Source: Bufo bufo
Lineage: Eukaryota; Chordata; Amphibia; Anura; Bufonidae
Assembly: GCF_905171765.1 (NCBI RefSeq)
Contig: NC_053391.1
Location: 193,884,559 to 193,948,558 of the forward strand
Direction: 5' to 3'
Length of the DNA stretch: 64,000 nt
The translations under genes and the position numbers were made by a program. Below the pieces are notes generated by a model. The model was not told the DNA's origin and searched no databases. It saw only the letters and a program-made list of their open reading frames with translations. Shown here one piece after another: positions 46,291 to 57,400 of this stretch. The first letter of the stretch is position 1; every line of letters starts with the position of its first letter.

Positions 46291-46514
46291 AAACGGTCAC
46301 ATGACATTTAAAAAAAGTATCGGTATTCGGTATCGGTGACTACTTGAAAAAAAGTATCGGTACTTGTACTCGGTCCTAAAAAAGTGGTATCGGGACAACC
46401 CTAATTCTAATCGTGAATTTTATTGCGAATATCGGCACTTCGAGAATTTGCGTAGATCTAGAATATAATGCTATATCATCGTAATAGCGAATATTCTAGA
46501 TTATTTTATCACTA

Positions 46515-47018
46515 GATAAACCTATAAACTTTTCACATTTATTGTATATAGCTTCGCTTAATCCTCATTATGCTATCATCCATACCTTTTATTTTTATAG
46601 TTATTATTTTACCTATCATTAATTAACTTTTATTATAAGTATTTTCCTACCTATCATTAATAATTTAATTTTATGGATGCTATATTATTTTATTTTTAAA
46701 ATAAATCATTACCTATAACATACAATAAACAACATGTAACAAACAATCACACAAAGTCTGTATGCCAAAAGCCAGTTATGTGCAAGCCAACAACCTTGAA
46801 ACAGGTACAGTCAGCATACATTACAATGGCAGCCTTGTGCAATATGAGACATACAATACCAGCTAACATCTTTATTATAAAATTAAAAAACTTACAACAC
46901 AATCTGAAAATAGAAAAAAAACAATAAGCATACTTAGCTCAAAAAACATCCTATCTCTAAACACAAATCTATCTTATCTAAAAAAAAACTCCTATACTAT
47001 GAATTAAACTAAAACATT

Positions 47019-47064
<46 letters not shown>

Positions 47065-47072
47065 CATATCAT
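46515..47072. other. AT-rich DNA and TA microsatellite
   Basis: Very AT-rich. A TA run lies at about 47021-47061. It may include the 3' untranslated part of the adjoining LINE. No gene. Confidence 0.4.
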
Positions 47073-47575
47073 GGCAGCTGTTTTTCCCATTTTCTTCTGA
47101 TCTTGTCAATAGTATACATACATTTCGCTCAGAGCCAAATTCACACAGTCTTTTTCTTCAATGCTATCTCTTTTGAAGAGCAAGATGTTGCGCACCTTCC
47201 AAATTGCATTTTTTATACAGTTGAGCATGATCTACATTACTCTCTTCTTTTCTGGCTTTACTGTATTTTCTAAGCCATATAACACAAGCTCATCTAATCT
47301 CTGGAGGTCACATGTATGTTTTAAGATTACCCCGACTTTTCTCCATACATTTTGGGCAAAGAAACAATTCCAGAAAACATGCATCGTTGTTTCATCACTT
47401 GCATAGTTCCTTCTGGGGCACTTAGATTTTACACTTAATCCCCTTCGATGCTGAAAATCTTTAGCTGGCACACACTCATGCATTATCATCCATACAAGGT
47501 CTTTCAAACTGTTGGACATATAAGGCATGTTACACATTTTCCAGCACTCAAGGGATTTATTTAGAGAATAATTTG
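47073..47575 (-). pseudogene. Tx1/L1-like LINE polymerase tail
   Basis: The minus strand encodes the cysteine-rich tail of a LINE polymerase: LVWMIMHECVPAKDFQHRRG, then CPRRNYASDETTMHVFWNC and FAQNVWRKVG. After one in-frame stop at 47232 it continues with CIKNAIWKVRNILLFKR and IRRKWEKQLP before a stop near 47073. This order is typical of the Tx1 branch of L1-like elements first known from Xenopus. It is 5'-truncated by the hAT end at 47580. Confidence 0.65.
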
Positions 47576-47639
47576 CCACTAGTGCTGATCGAACACCGTA
47601 GAGCTCGGGTGCTGGGGGGCTCGGGCCAAACACATAGGG

Positions 47640-49392
47640 ATGTTCGGGTGCTCGAGAGTGTTGGAGAGTGTTGCCCTGCCTCTGTTGGAACTACTGTGTG
47701 TCCCCCTTGTCTCCCCTCCTCGGTTGGCCAAGGAACTACGGACTCTGCCACCAGCATTGTCACTGTCAGATGGAAATTTTTCAACAAGGATATTCTGGTA
47801 TTGCACCGTTTTGCTCGTTCTCTCCACCAGAGGAATGAGAGATGAGAAGTTGTCTTTGTAGCGGGGGTCGAGAATGGTGAACAACCAGTAATCCGTGTTG
47901 TCTAAAATGCGTATAACGCGTGGGTCACAGGAAAGGCAGCCTAACATGAAGTCAGCCAAAATAGTGGCGGCTGGGGACTGCATAATGCAGGACGGCCGCT
48001 GACATCAGGCTGCGGAAGGCCTCAGTGTCCACTAGACACTAGCAACATTTCCAGGGCCAGTAATTTGAAAAGCTGCGCATTTAGTGTTATGGCCTGTGGG
48101 TGGGGGGCAGGGTATTTTCGCTTGCATTCAAAGGCCTGGGGTAAGGACATTTGGATGCTGCGCTGGGACACGGAAGTGAATGTGGTCGCTGATGGTGCTC
48201 GCGAAGGTCCAGGTGCAGAGCGGGAGGCATCCGGGCCTGCGCCTTCGACAGCGGATTGACCAGCACGTAACATAGGGGAAGAGGAGGCAGTGGTGTGACC
48301 TGCAGACACAGATTGTGGACTCAGGCGTTTGTCCCAGTTATTACGGTGCTTGGATACCATGTGGTGGATCATGCTGGTGGAGGTGAGGTTTCTAGTGTTC
48401 ACACCCCAGCTCATTTTCGTATGGCACAGGTCGCAAACTACTATTTGTCGTTCACACTTTCTTCAAAAAAGTGCCAGAATGTGGAACATCTACCCCTTGG
48501 CAAGGGAGATTTCCGCAAGGGGGTGCTCCATGAAACAGTTGCGGGCCTGTTTGGTGTGGCCTGCCTTCTCCCTTTTGCCACCCCACTCCCTCTTCCAGCC
48601 TGTTGCGGTGCTGCAGAGCCCCCCCCCCTCTGTACTGCTGTCCTCGATCGGCTTGCAACCTTCCCAGGTTCGGTCAGTGACCTCATCGTCCATCACCTCC
48701 TCTTCCACTTTCTCACTCTGATCATCCTCCTGATTTGTTGACCTAAGCACAACCTCAGTTATTGCCAACTGTGTCTCATCCTCTTCATCAACCTCTTGAG
48801 ACAGTAATTGCGGTTGACTCATTGGCAACTGTGTTTCATTATTATCCACCTCATTAAACTCTAATTGCCGTTCACTCCCGTCATGTTCTTGTGACTGTGG
48901 ATGCTCAAGAGGTTGGGAATCAGGGCACAAGATCTCATGTCCCTCTTCAAGCGTGCTTGTCGAGAGGGCGAAATCAAGTAATGGCACTGAAAAGAGCTCC
49001 TCGGAATATAACTGAGTGTGGGATCACTTGTTTGGCCAGACTGTAAATGGTGGGAGGAAGGAGGATCATGATCAGGGTGAGGATTGTGTGGATCAGACTC
49101 CTGGCTACTAAGACTGGACTTGGTGGATAACAGGGTGGTGCTTAACCGACTGGAAGCATTATCTGCTGCAATCCAACCGACCACCTGCGTGCACTGGGCT
49201 GTCTTCAAGACTGGTGTCCTGCGCCGCCCTGCACTGCCCTGCAAACTGGGACATAAAGCTAGGTATCTTGGATGATTGTTTTTCTTGTGCTCTGGCAGCA
49301 GGCACAGTTTCTCCGCGCCCAGGGCCACGGCCTCTGCGTGCACCATCAGCATCACGGCCTCTTCCCCATCCCCTACTGCTCGCCTTCTTCAT
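47640..49392 (-). pseudogene. hAT (BED-finger) transposase, degenerate
   Basis: The minus strand starts MKKASSRGWGRGRDADG, the same Lys/Arg-Gly-rich opening as the transposase at 57866. After frameshifts come an acidic region (EVDEEDETQLAIT), a BED zinc finger spread over FWHFFEESVNDK, a stop, and VVCDLCHTKMSWGVN ... MIHHMVSKH (C..C and H...H ligands). Then SMSLPQAFECKRKY-like sequence is followed by the later DDYWLFTILDPRYKDNF-type motif near 47900. A large central part, including the catalytic aspartates, appears deleted between about 48020 and 47985. Many stops and frameshifts; inactive. Confidence 0.75.
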
Positions 49393-49419
49393 TTTAAATG
49401 TGATATATTCTTGAAAGTA

Positions 49420-49643
49420 TTCTTGTCATGATGAAGAACCCGAATTAAAAGAGGTCTGAAACGCGTAACATTATATCCTGTACTGGAAGTTTTTAACCGC
49501 TGAAATAAAGAGTCCCCTTTTTATGCTTTGAGCTGGATTCCTAGAGTTTTTTTGGATTATCGTTGGAACAGCAAAGCCAATGGCCTGTTGTCCGTGCTCT
49601 GCATAGTAGGAAGCAGGTAAGAGCTGCTTTTTTCTAATTTTTC
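49420..49643 (+). mobile_element. 224-bp Penelope-like tail with hammerhead remnant, 13-bp duplication
   Basis: The insertion is flanked by an exact 13-bp duplication ATTCTTGAAAGTA (49407-49419, 49644-49656). It begins with ATGATGAAGAACCC ... GAGGTCTGAAACGCGTAAC, a degenerate hammerhead layout: helix II partly paired, first core base changed, GTA cleavage triplet. AATAAAGAG follows at about 49504. No protein. Confidence 0.65.
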
Positions 49644-49689
49644 ATTCTTGAAAGTATGTCACACGTACAGTAGTGTAGGATTTAGAATG

Positions 49690-50560
49690 TGCAAAATAAT
49701 TTACAACAGTATTTGTGATGAGGAAACGTTATACAGGACAAGTACCACAGGTAATGTCACAGTTCGCAGTGTCTACAGAAAAACTAAACTGGATGTCAAT
49801 GATATTTTAGGGATAAGCACACTTGAGACAGGAGATGTGGCGCGGATAATTTAACAGTCCGCAGCGGACACCGTCTATGGAAAAACTGCAATGGATGTCA
49901 CTGATATTTTAGGGATGCGCACACTTTAGACAGGAGATGTGGCGCGGAAAATGTAACTATCCGCAGGGGACATAGTCTACGAAAAAGCTGCACTGGATGT
50001 CACTGATATTTTAGGGATGCGCACACTTGAAGCAGGAGATGTGGCGTGGATAATTTAACTGTCCGCAGCAGACACCGTCTACGGAAAAAGTGTACTGGAT
50101 GTCACTGATATTTTAGGGATGCGCACACTTTAAACAGGAGATGTGGCGCAGATAATTTAACAGTCCGCAGCATACACCATCTACAGAAAAAATGCACTGG
50201 TTGTCATGTCACTGATATTTTAGGGATGCGCACACTTTAAACAGGAGATGTGGCACGGATAATTTAACAGTCCGCAGCAGACACCGTCTACGGAAAAACT
50301 GCACTGGATGTCACTGATATTTTATGGATGAGCACACGTGAGACAGGAGATGTGGCGTGGATAATTTAACAGTCAGCAGCGGACACCGTCTACGAAAAAA
50401 CTGCACTGGATGTCACTGATATTTTAGGGATTCACATACTTTAGACAGGAGATGCAGCGTGGATAATTTAACTGTCTGCAGAGGACACCGTCTACGGAAA
50501 AACTGCACTGGATGTCACTGATATTTTAGGGATAACTGCAGAGAACTGCATCATGGGTTT
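49690..50560. repeat. 102-bp tandem array, about 9 units
   Basis: GATATTTTAGGG recurs at about 49801, 49903, 50005, 50107, 50214, 50316, 50418 and 50520. Units include GACAGGAGATGTGGCGCGG and CAGTCCGCAGC. It lies on the promoter side of the degenerate hAT transposase, the position held by the 295-bp array in younger copies. Confidence 0.9.
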
Positions 50561-50570
50561 GGTTGGATAC

Positions 50571-50573
50571 TAA

Positions 50574-50606
<33 letters not shown>
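50571..50606. repeat. TA microsatellite at gypsy 5' boundary
   Basis: An uninterrupted (TA)n run ends exactly where LTR similarity begins. A matching run starts right after the 3' LTR at 60276. Confidence 0.8.
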
Positions 50607-50610
<4 letters not shown>

Positions 50611-50944
50611 GAAGGTTCAAGGGGCCGTCATTGATGGAAGGTATGTGTCACCGAGATTCCTGGCCTCAGTGAGGTAAGAGACAGTAGTGTTAAGTGTCAG
50701 CAGCAGCTAGTGCTGACTGACACTGTTTGTTGTTAGTAAGGCTGTAAAGTCGATCCAGGCCGGCTCTTACTGGGAGTAGCCAAAGTGCTGGGTGGGTGGC
50801 CTCTCACCACACTCCAGGCCGGGTCTTTTTTGGCCTATATAAAACCCAACCAGCAGTCTCAGCTGGTCGTGGTTTATCCTTCATTTGACAGAGAAGCTGG
50901 TAAGTCTCTGTGTTTTGGGACCTGTGAATTTGTGCCGTTCTAAA
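50607..50944 (+). mobile_element. gypsy 5' LTR, 3' part deleted
   Basis: Matches the 3' LTR from AGGAAGG... through GGCCTATATAAAACCC (TATA box at about 50838) to TTTGTGCCGT, then switches abruptly to piggyBac-like sequence. About 235 bp of LTR are missing. Confidence 0.8.
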
Positions 50945-51953
50945 TTAAAATGGAAAATCTGCCAAAAAAGTGAAGTTTTGAAATTGTATCTCTATTTTCC
51001 ATTAAATCTTGTACAACACCTAAAGGGTTAACAAAGTTTGTAAAATCAGTTTTGAATACCTTGAGGGGTGTAGTTTCTTAGATGGGGTCACTTTTATGGA
51101 GTTTCTACTCTAGGGGTGCATCAGGGGGGCTTCAATGGTGTCAAAAAACCAGTCCAGCAAAATCAGCCCTCCAAAAACCAAACGGCGCACCTTTCACTCT
51201 ACGCCCCGCTGTGTGGCCGTACAGTCGTTTACGGACACATATGGGGTGTTTCTGTAAACAGCAGAGTCAGGGCAATAAAGATACAGTCTTGTTTGGCTGT
51301 TAACCCTTGCTTTGTTAGTGGAAAAAATGGGTTAAAATGAAAAATTAGGCAAAAAAATGAAATTCTCAAATTTCATCCCCATTTGCCAATAACTCTTGTG
51401 CAACACCTAAAGGGTTAATGAAGTTTGTAAAATCAGTTTTGAATACCTTGAGGGGTGTAGTTTATAGAATAGGGTAATTTTAGGGCAGTTTCTATTATGT
51501 AAGCCTCGCAAAGTGACTTCAGACCTATAGTGGTCCCTAAAAATTGGGTTTTTGTAAATTTCTGAAAAATTTCAAGATTTGCTTCTAAACTTCTAAGTCT
51601 TGTAACATCCCCAAAAAATAAATATCATTCCCAAAATAATTCAAACATGAAGTAGACATATGGGGAATGTAAAGCCATCACAATTTTTGGGGGTATTACT
51701 ATGTATTACAGAAGTAGAGAAACTGAAACTGAAAATTTTTGGTAAATTAGGTATTTTTTTTATGCTAAATTTTTTATTTTTTTTACTTCATTTTACCAGT
51801 GTCATGAAGTACAATATGTGACGAAAAAACTGTCTCAAAATGGCCTGGATAAGTAAAAGCGTTTTAAAGTTATCAGCACTTAAAGTGACACTGGTCAGAT
51901 TTGCAAAAAATGGCCTGGTCCTTAAGGTGAATTAAGGCTGTGTCCCTAAGGGG
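50945..51953. mobile_element. 3' part of a piggyBac-like element
   Basis: Interior blocks GGTGTTTCTGTAAAC, GTTAACCCTTGCTTTG and TTGAATACCTTGAGGGG match 4370-5060. It ends GTGTCCCTAAGGGG followed by TTAA (51954-51957), the family terminus. Its left end is truncated at the junction with the gypsy LTR, so the two were joined by a deletion. Confidence 0.7.
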
Positions 51954-51958
51954 TTAAA

Positions 51959-52677
51959 GAGACCAAGTACCTGCGGCATGTAATTGGGCGCGGAACTAAC
52001 AAACCTCAGGTGAACAAAATTGAGGCAATTAGGAATTGGCCCTGACCTGTCACTACTCGGCAAGTAAAGTCGTTCCTGGGTATGATGGGGTACTATATGA
52101 GGTGTGTCCCCAATTTTACTACAGTCGCCGCACCATTGAGAGGCCTTTTGAAGGGATTTAAGTCAGTGACTGTTCAGTGGAATGAGCAGGCGGAAAAGGC
52201 TTTCTCCGCTTTGAAGTCTGCCCTGTGTGGGTCCCCGGTATTGGTGATGCCTGACTTCAAGAGGGATTTTGTGGTACAGACCGAAGCCTCTGAAGTGGGC
52301 CTCGGAGCTTTACTCTCTCAGGACATCAATGGGGAGGAGCATCCTGTTGTTTTCCTGAGCCGAAAGCTTACCCCAGCCGAGACTAGGAAAAGTATAGTGG
52401 AGAGAGAGTGCCTGGCCATCAAATGGGCACTCAAGTCTCTCCGCTATTACCTGTTGGGGAGAAAGTTTCTTCTGGTAACCGACCACTTCTCTCTCAAGTG
52501 GATGAGCCAGGCCAAAGAGAGGAATGCTCGGGTCACCAGGTGGTTCTTGTTGTTACAAAAAATTAAAATTTTCAGTGGAACATAGGGCAGGCAGGTTACA
52601 GGGAAACGCAGATGCCCGGTCCCGGGTACACTGTCTGGTGGGTGTTCACCCCCTCAGGGTTGAACAAAGGGAGGAGG
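51959..52677 (+). pseudogene. gypsy polymerase remnant: RT end and RNase H
   Basis: Reads ETKYLRHVIGRG ... KIEAIRNWP, an in-frame stop (TGA near 52042), then KSFLGMMGYYMRCVPNF, the connection of Ty3/gypsy reverse transcriptase. RNase H follows: FVVQTEASEVGLGALLS, VVFLSRKLTPAE, ERECLAIKWALKSLRYYL and LLVTDHFSLKWM. The first catalytic Asp of RNase H (usually QTDAS) is Glu here. A one-base frameshift in an A run near 52560 moves the tail (FSVEHRAGRLQGNADARSR) to the next frame. That frame continues through VHPLRVEQREEVC into the LTR without integrase. Catalytic RT motifs are deleted. Inactive. Confidence 0.85.
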
Positions 52678-52679
52678 TA
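52664..52679 (+). promoter_or_regulatory. polypurine tract
   Basis: AAAGGGAGGAGGTA directly precedes the LTR start TGTAGGAAGG, the expected site for plus-strand priming in an LTR retrotransposon. Confidence 0.65.
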
Positions 52680-52945
52680 TGTAGGAAGGCGCAAAAGGCC
52701 ATCATTGATGGAAGGTATGTGTCACCGAGATTTCTGGCCTCGGTGAGGTAAGAGCCGGTAGTTTTAAGTGTCAACGGCAACTAGTGCTGACTGACACTGT
52801 TTGTTGTTAGTATGGCTGTAAAGCCGATTTGGGCCGGCTCTAACTGGGAGTACCCAAAGTGCTGGGTGGGTGGCCGCTTCCCACACTCCAGGCCGGGTCT
52901 TTTTTGGCCTATATAAAACCCAGCCAGCAGTCTCAGCTGGTTTTT
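52680..52945 (+). mobile_element. gypsy 3' LTR, left part
   Basis: Starts TGTAGGAAGGCGC and includes GGCCTATATAAAACCCAGCC (TATA box). Interrupted after CTCAGCTGGTTTT by the hAT element; the right part is 59960-60275. Confidence 0.8.
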
Positions 52946-53239
52946 TAGAGTTGAGCGAACACCTGGATGTTCGGGTTCGAGAAGTTTGGCTGAACTTCCC
53001 GTAAATGTTCGGGTTCGGGATCTGAACCCGAACCGAACTTCGTCCCGAACCCGAACCCCATTGAAGTCAATGGGGACCCGAACTTTTGGGCACTAAAAAG
53101 GCTGTAAAACAGCCCAGGAAAGAGCTAGAGGGCTGCAAAAGGCAGCAACATGTAGGTAAATCCCCTGCAAACAAATGTGGATAGGGAAATGAATTAAAAT
53201 TAAAATAAAAAAAATTTAAATGAACCAATATCAATTGGA

Positions 53240-54335
53240 CAGAGGTCCCATAGCAGAGAATCTGGCTTCACGTCAGCAGAGAATCAGTCTCTTCATGCCA
53301 TAGCAAAGAATCTGGCTTCATGTCAGCAGAGAATCAGTCTCTTCATGCCATAGCAGAGAATCTGGCTTCATGTCAGCGCAGAATCAGTCTTCATGTCATA
53401 GCAGAGAATCAGGCTTCACGTCACCCACCACTGGAACAGGGCACTGTCACACATTTAGGCCCCGGCACCCAGACAGAGGAGAGCGGTCCCGTAACAGAGA
53501 ATCTGGCCTTATGTCAGCGCAGAATCTGTCTTCATGTCATAGCAGAGAATCAGGCTTCACGTCACCCACCACTGGAACAGGCCACTGTCACACATTTAGG
53601 CCCCGGCACCCAGACAGAGGAGAGCGGTCCCGTAACAGAGAATCTGGCCTTATGTCAGCGCAGAATCTGTCTTCATGTCATAGCAGAGAATCAGGCTTCA
53701 CGTCACCCACCACTGGAACAGGCCACTGTCACACATTTAGGCCCAGGCACCCAGGCAGAGGAGAGAGGTCCCGTAACAGAGAATCTGGCCTTATGTCAGC
53801 GCAGAATCTGTCTTCATGTCATAGCAGAGAATCAGGCTTCACGTCACCCACCACTGGAACAGGCCACTGTCACACATTTAGGCCCAGGCACCCAGGCAGA
53901 GGAGAGAGGTCCCGTAACAGAGAATCTGGCCTTATGTCAGCGCAGAATCTGTATTCATGTCATAGCAGAGAATCAGGCTTCACGTCACCCACCACTGGAA
54001 CAGGCCACTGTCACACATTTAGGCCCCGGCACCCAGATAGAGGAGAGCGGTCCCGTAACAGAGAATCTGGCCTTATGTCAGCGCAGAATCTGTATTCATG
54101 TCATAGCAGAGAATCAGGCTTCACGTCACCCACCACTGGAACAGGCCACTGTCACACATTTAGGCCCAGGCACCCAGGCAGAGGAGAGAGGTCCCGTAAC
54201 AGAGAATCTGGCCTTATGTCAGCGCAGAATCTGTATTCATGTCATAGCAGAAAATCAGGCTTCACGTCACCCACCACTGGAACAGGCCACTGTCACACAT
54301 TTAGGCCCCGGCACCCAGACAGAGGAGAGGTTCAT
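53240..54335 (+). repeat. 141-bp tandem array, about 6-7 units
   Basis: CGGTCCCGTAACAGAGAATC-type starts recur every 141 bases (for example 53485, 53626, 53767). It is preceded by shorter TCAGCAGAGAATCAG units. Same repeat as 33832-35770, here with half as many copies. Two frames stay open (330 and 362 codons). Confidence 0.92.
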
Positions 54336-54446
54336 TCAACTTTGGGTTGCCCCGCAATATAATGGTAAAATGAAATTAAAAATAGTATTGAATGAGGAAG
54401 TGCCCTGAAGTAGAATAATATATTGTTAAGGGGAGGTAGTTAATAT

Positions 54447-57400
54447 CTAATCTGCACAAGAGATGGACAGGTCCTGTGGGATCCATGCCTGGTTCATTTT
54501 TATGAACGTCAGCTTGTCCACATTGGCTGTAGACAGGCGGCTGCGTTTGTCTGTAATGACGCCCCCTGCCGTGCTGAATACACGTTCAGACAAAACGCTG
54601 GCCGCCGGGCAGGCCAGCACCTCCAAGGCATAAAAGGCTAGCTCTGGCCACGTGGACAATTTGGAGACCCAGAAGTTGAATGGGGCCGAACCATCAGTCA
54701 GTACGTGGAGGGGTGTGCACAGGTACTGTTCCACCATGTTAGTGAAATGTTGCCTCCTGCTAACACGTTCCGTATCAGGTGGTGGTGCACTTAGCTGTGG
54801 CGTGTTGACAAAACTTTTCCACATCTCTGCCATGCTAACCCTGCCCTCAGAGGAGCTGGGCGTGACACAGCTGCGTTGGCGACCTCTTGCTCCTCCTCTG
54901 CCTTCGCCTTGGGCTTCCACTGGTTCCCCTGTGACATTTGGGAATGCTCTCAGTAGCGCGTCTACCAACGTGCGCTTGTACTCGCGCATCTTCCTATCAC
55001 GCTCCAGTGTAGGAAGTAAGATGGGCACATTGTCTTTGTACCGGGGATCCAGCAGGGTGGCAACCCAGTAGTCCGCACACGTTAAAATGTGGGCAACTCT
55101 GCTGTCGTTGCGCAGGCACTGCAGCATGTAGTCGCTCATGTGTGCCAGGCTGCCCAGAGGTAAGGACAAGCTGTCCTCTGTGGGAGGCGTATCGTCATCG
55201 TCCTGTGTTTCCCCCCAGCCACGCACCAGTGATGGGCCCGAGCTGCTTTGGGTGCCACCCCGCTGTGAACATGCTTCATCCTCCTCCACCTCCTCCTCAT
55301 CCTCGTCCTCCAGTAGTGGGCCCTGTCTGGCCACATTTGTACCTGGCCTCTGGTGTTGCAAAAAACCTCCCTCTGAGTCACTTCGAAGAGACTGGCCTGA
55401 AAGTGCTAAAAATGACCACTCTTCCTCCTCTTCCTCCTGGGCCACCTCCTCTTCCATCATCGCCCTAAGTGTTTTCTCAAGGAGACATAGAAGTGGTATT
55501 GTAACGCTGATAACGGCGTCATCGCCACTGGCCATGTTGGTGGAGTACTCGAAACAGCGCAACAGGGCACACAGGTCTCGCATGGAGGCCCAGTCATTGG
55601 TGGTGAAGTGGGTCTGATCCGCAGTGCGACTGACCTGTGCGTGCTGCAGCTGAAACTCCACTATGGCCTGCTGCTGCTCGCACAGTCTGTCCAGCATATG
55701 CAAGGTGGAGTTCCACCTGGTGGGCACGTCGCATATGAGGCGGTGAGCGGGAAGGCCGAAGTTACGCTGTAGCGCAGACAGGCGAGCAGCGGCAGGGTGT
55801 GAACGCCGGAAGCGCGAACAGACGGCCCGCACTTTATGCAGCAGCTCTGACATGTCGGGGTAGTTGCGAATGAACTTCTGCACCACCAAATTCAGCACAT
55901 GCGCCAGGCAAGGGATGTGCGTCAAACCGGCTAGTCCCAGAGCTGCAACGAGATTTCGCCCATTATCGCACACCACCAGGCCGGGCTTGAGGCTCACCGG
56001 CAGCAACCACTCGTCGGTCTGTTGTTCTATACCCCGCCACAACTCCTGTGCGGTGTGGGGCCTGTCCCCCAAACATATGAGTTTCAGAATGGCCTGCTGA
56101 CGTTTACCCCGTGCTGTGCTGAAGTTGGTGGTGAAGGTGTGTGGCTGACTGGATGAGCAGGTGGAAGAAGAGGAGGAGGAAGCTGAGTAGGAGGAGGAGG
56201 AGACAGGAGGCAAAGAATGTTGCCCTGCGATCCTTGGCGGCGGAAGGACGTGCGCCAAATAGCTCTCCGCCTGGGGCCCAGACGCCACTACATTTACCCA
56301 GTGTGCAGTTAGGGAGATATAGCGTCCCTAGCCGTGCTTACTGGTCCACGTATCTGTGGTTAGGTGGACCTTGCCACAGATGGCGTTGCGCAGTGCACAC
56401 TTGATTTTATCGGACACTTGTTTGTGCAGGGAAGGCACGGCTCTCTTGGAGAAGTAGTGGCGGCTGGGAACAACATACTGTGGGACAGCAAGTGACATTA
56501 GCTGTTTGAAGCTGTGTGTGTCCACCAGCCTAAATGACAGCATTTCATAGGCCAGAAGTTTAGAAATGCTGGCATTCAGGGCCAGGGATCGAGGGTGGCT
56601 AGGTGAGAATTTACGCTTTCTCTCAAATGTTTGTGAGATGGAGAGCTGAACGCTGCCGTGTGACATGGTTGAGATGCTTGGTGACGCAGGTGGTGGTGTT
56701 GGTGGTACATCCCATGTTTGCTGGGCGGCAGGTGCCAACGTTCCTCCAGAGGCGGAGGAAGAGGCCGAGGCGGCGGCAGCAGCAGCAGAAGAGACCGAGG
56801 CGGCAGCAGCAGAAGAGGTAGCAGGGGGAGCCTGAGTGACTTCCTTGTTTTTAAGGTGTTTACTCCACTGCAGTTCATGCTTTGCATGCAGGCGCCTGGT
56901 CATGCAGGTTGTGCTAAGGTTCAGAACGTTAATGCCTCGCTTCAGGCTCTGATGGCACAGCGTGCAAACCACTCGGGTCTTGTCGTCAGCACATTGTTTG
57001 AAGAAGTGCCATGCCAGGGAACTCCTTGAAGCTGCCTTTGGGGTGCTCGGTCCCAGATGGCGGCGGTCAGTAGCATGCGGAGTCTCTTGGCGGCGGGTGT
57101 TCTGATTTTGCCCACTGCTCCCTCTTTTGCTACGCTGTTGGCTCGGTCTCACCACTGCCTCTTCCTCCGAACTGTGAAAGTCAGTGGCACGACCTTCATT
57201 CCATGTGGGGTCTAGGACCTCATCGTCCCCTGCATCGTCTTCCACCCAGTCTTGATCCCTGACCTCCTGTTCAGTCTGCACACTGCAGAAAGATGCAGCA
57301 GTTAGCACCTGTGTTTCGTCATCATCAGAGACGTGCTGAGGTGGTATTCCCATGTCCTCATCATCAGGAAAAATAAGTGGTTGTGCGTTAGTGCATTCTA

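Larger units (their letters stand above)
44982..46403. mobile_element. hAT element with palindrome and minisatellite
   Basis: Ends TAGGGTTGTCCCGATACC and GGTATCGGGACAACCCTA are perfect 18-bp inverted repeats. A perfect 8-bp duplication ATTCTAAT lies at 44974-44981 and 46404-46411. Inside are a palindrome of about 190-bp arms (45135-45530) and a 26-bp minisatellite. No transposase. Confidence 0.9.
44957..46514. repeat. hAT MITE of the TAGTGTTGATC family, split by a newer hAT
   Basis: Left TACTGTTGAGCGCAAAT and, after the insertion, CGTGAATTTTATTGCG then ATATCGGCACTTCGAG match 24954 onward. The right edge is tentative (TTATCACTA at about 46514) and no duplication was found. Confidence 0.5.
47580..50560 (-). 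mobile_element. older hAT element with degenerate transposase and 102-bp array
   Basis: Left end TAGTGCTGATCGAACACC at 47580, with GCTCGGGTGCT words as in hAT termini. A transposase remnant runs leftward from 49392, a Penelope-like insertion sits at 49420-49643, and a tandem array is at 49690-50560. The right end is lost beside a TA microsatellite and the gypsy element. Layout parallels the younger copies. Confidence 0.65.

Noticed and set aside
45473..46307. Three long overlapping minus-strand frames (about 200-275 codons)
   Set aside because: They are produced by a stop-free 25-26-bp minisatellite; the peptides are rotations of the same repeat.
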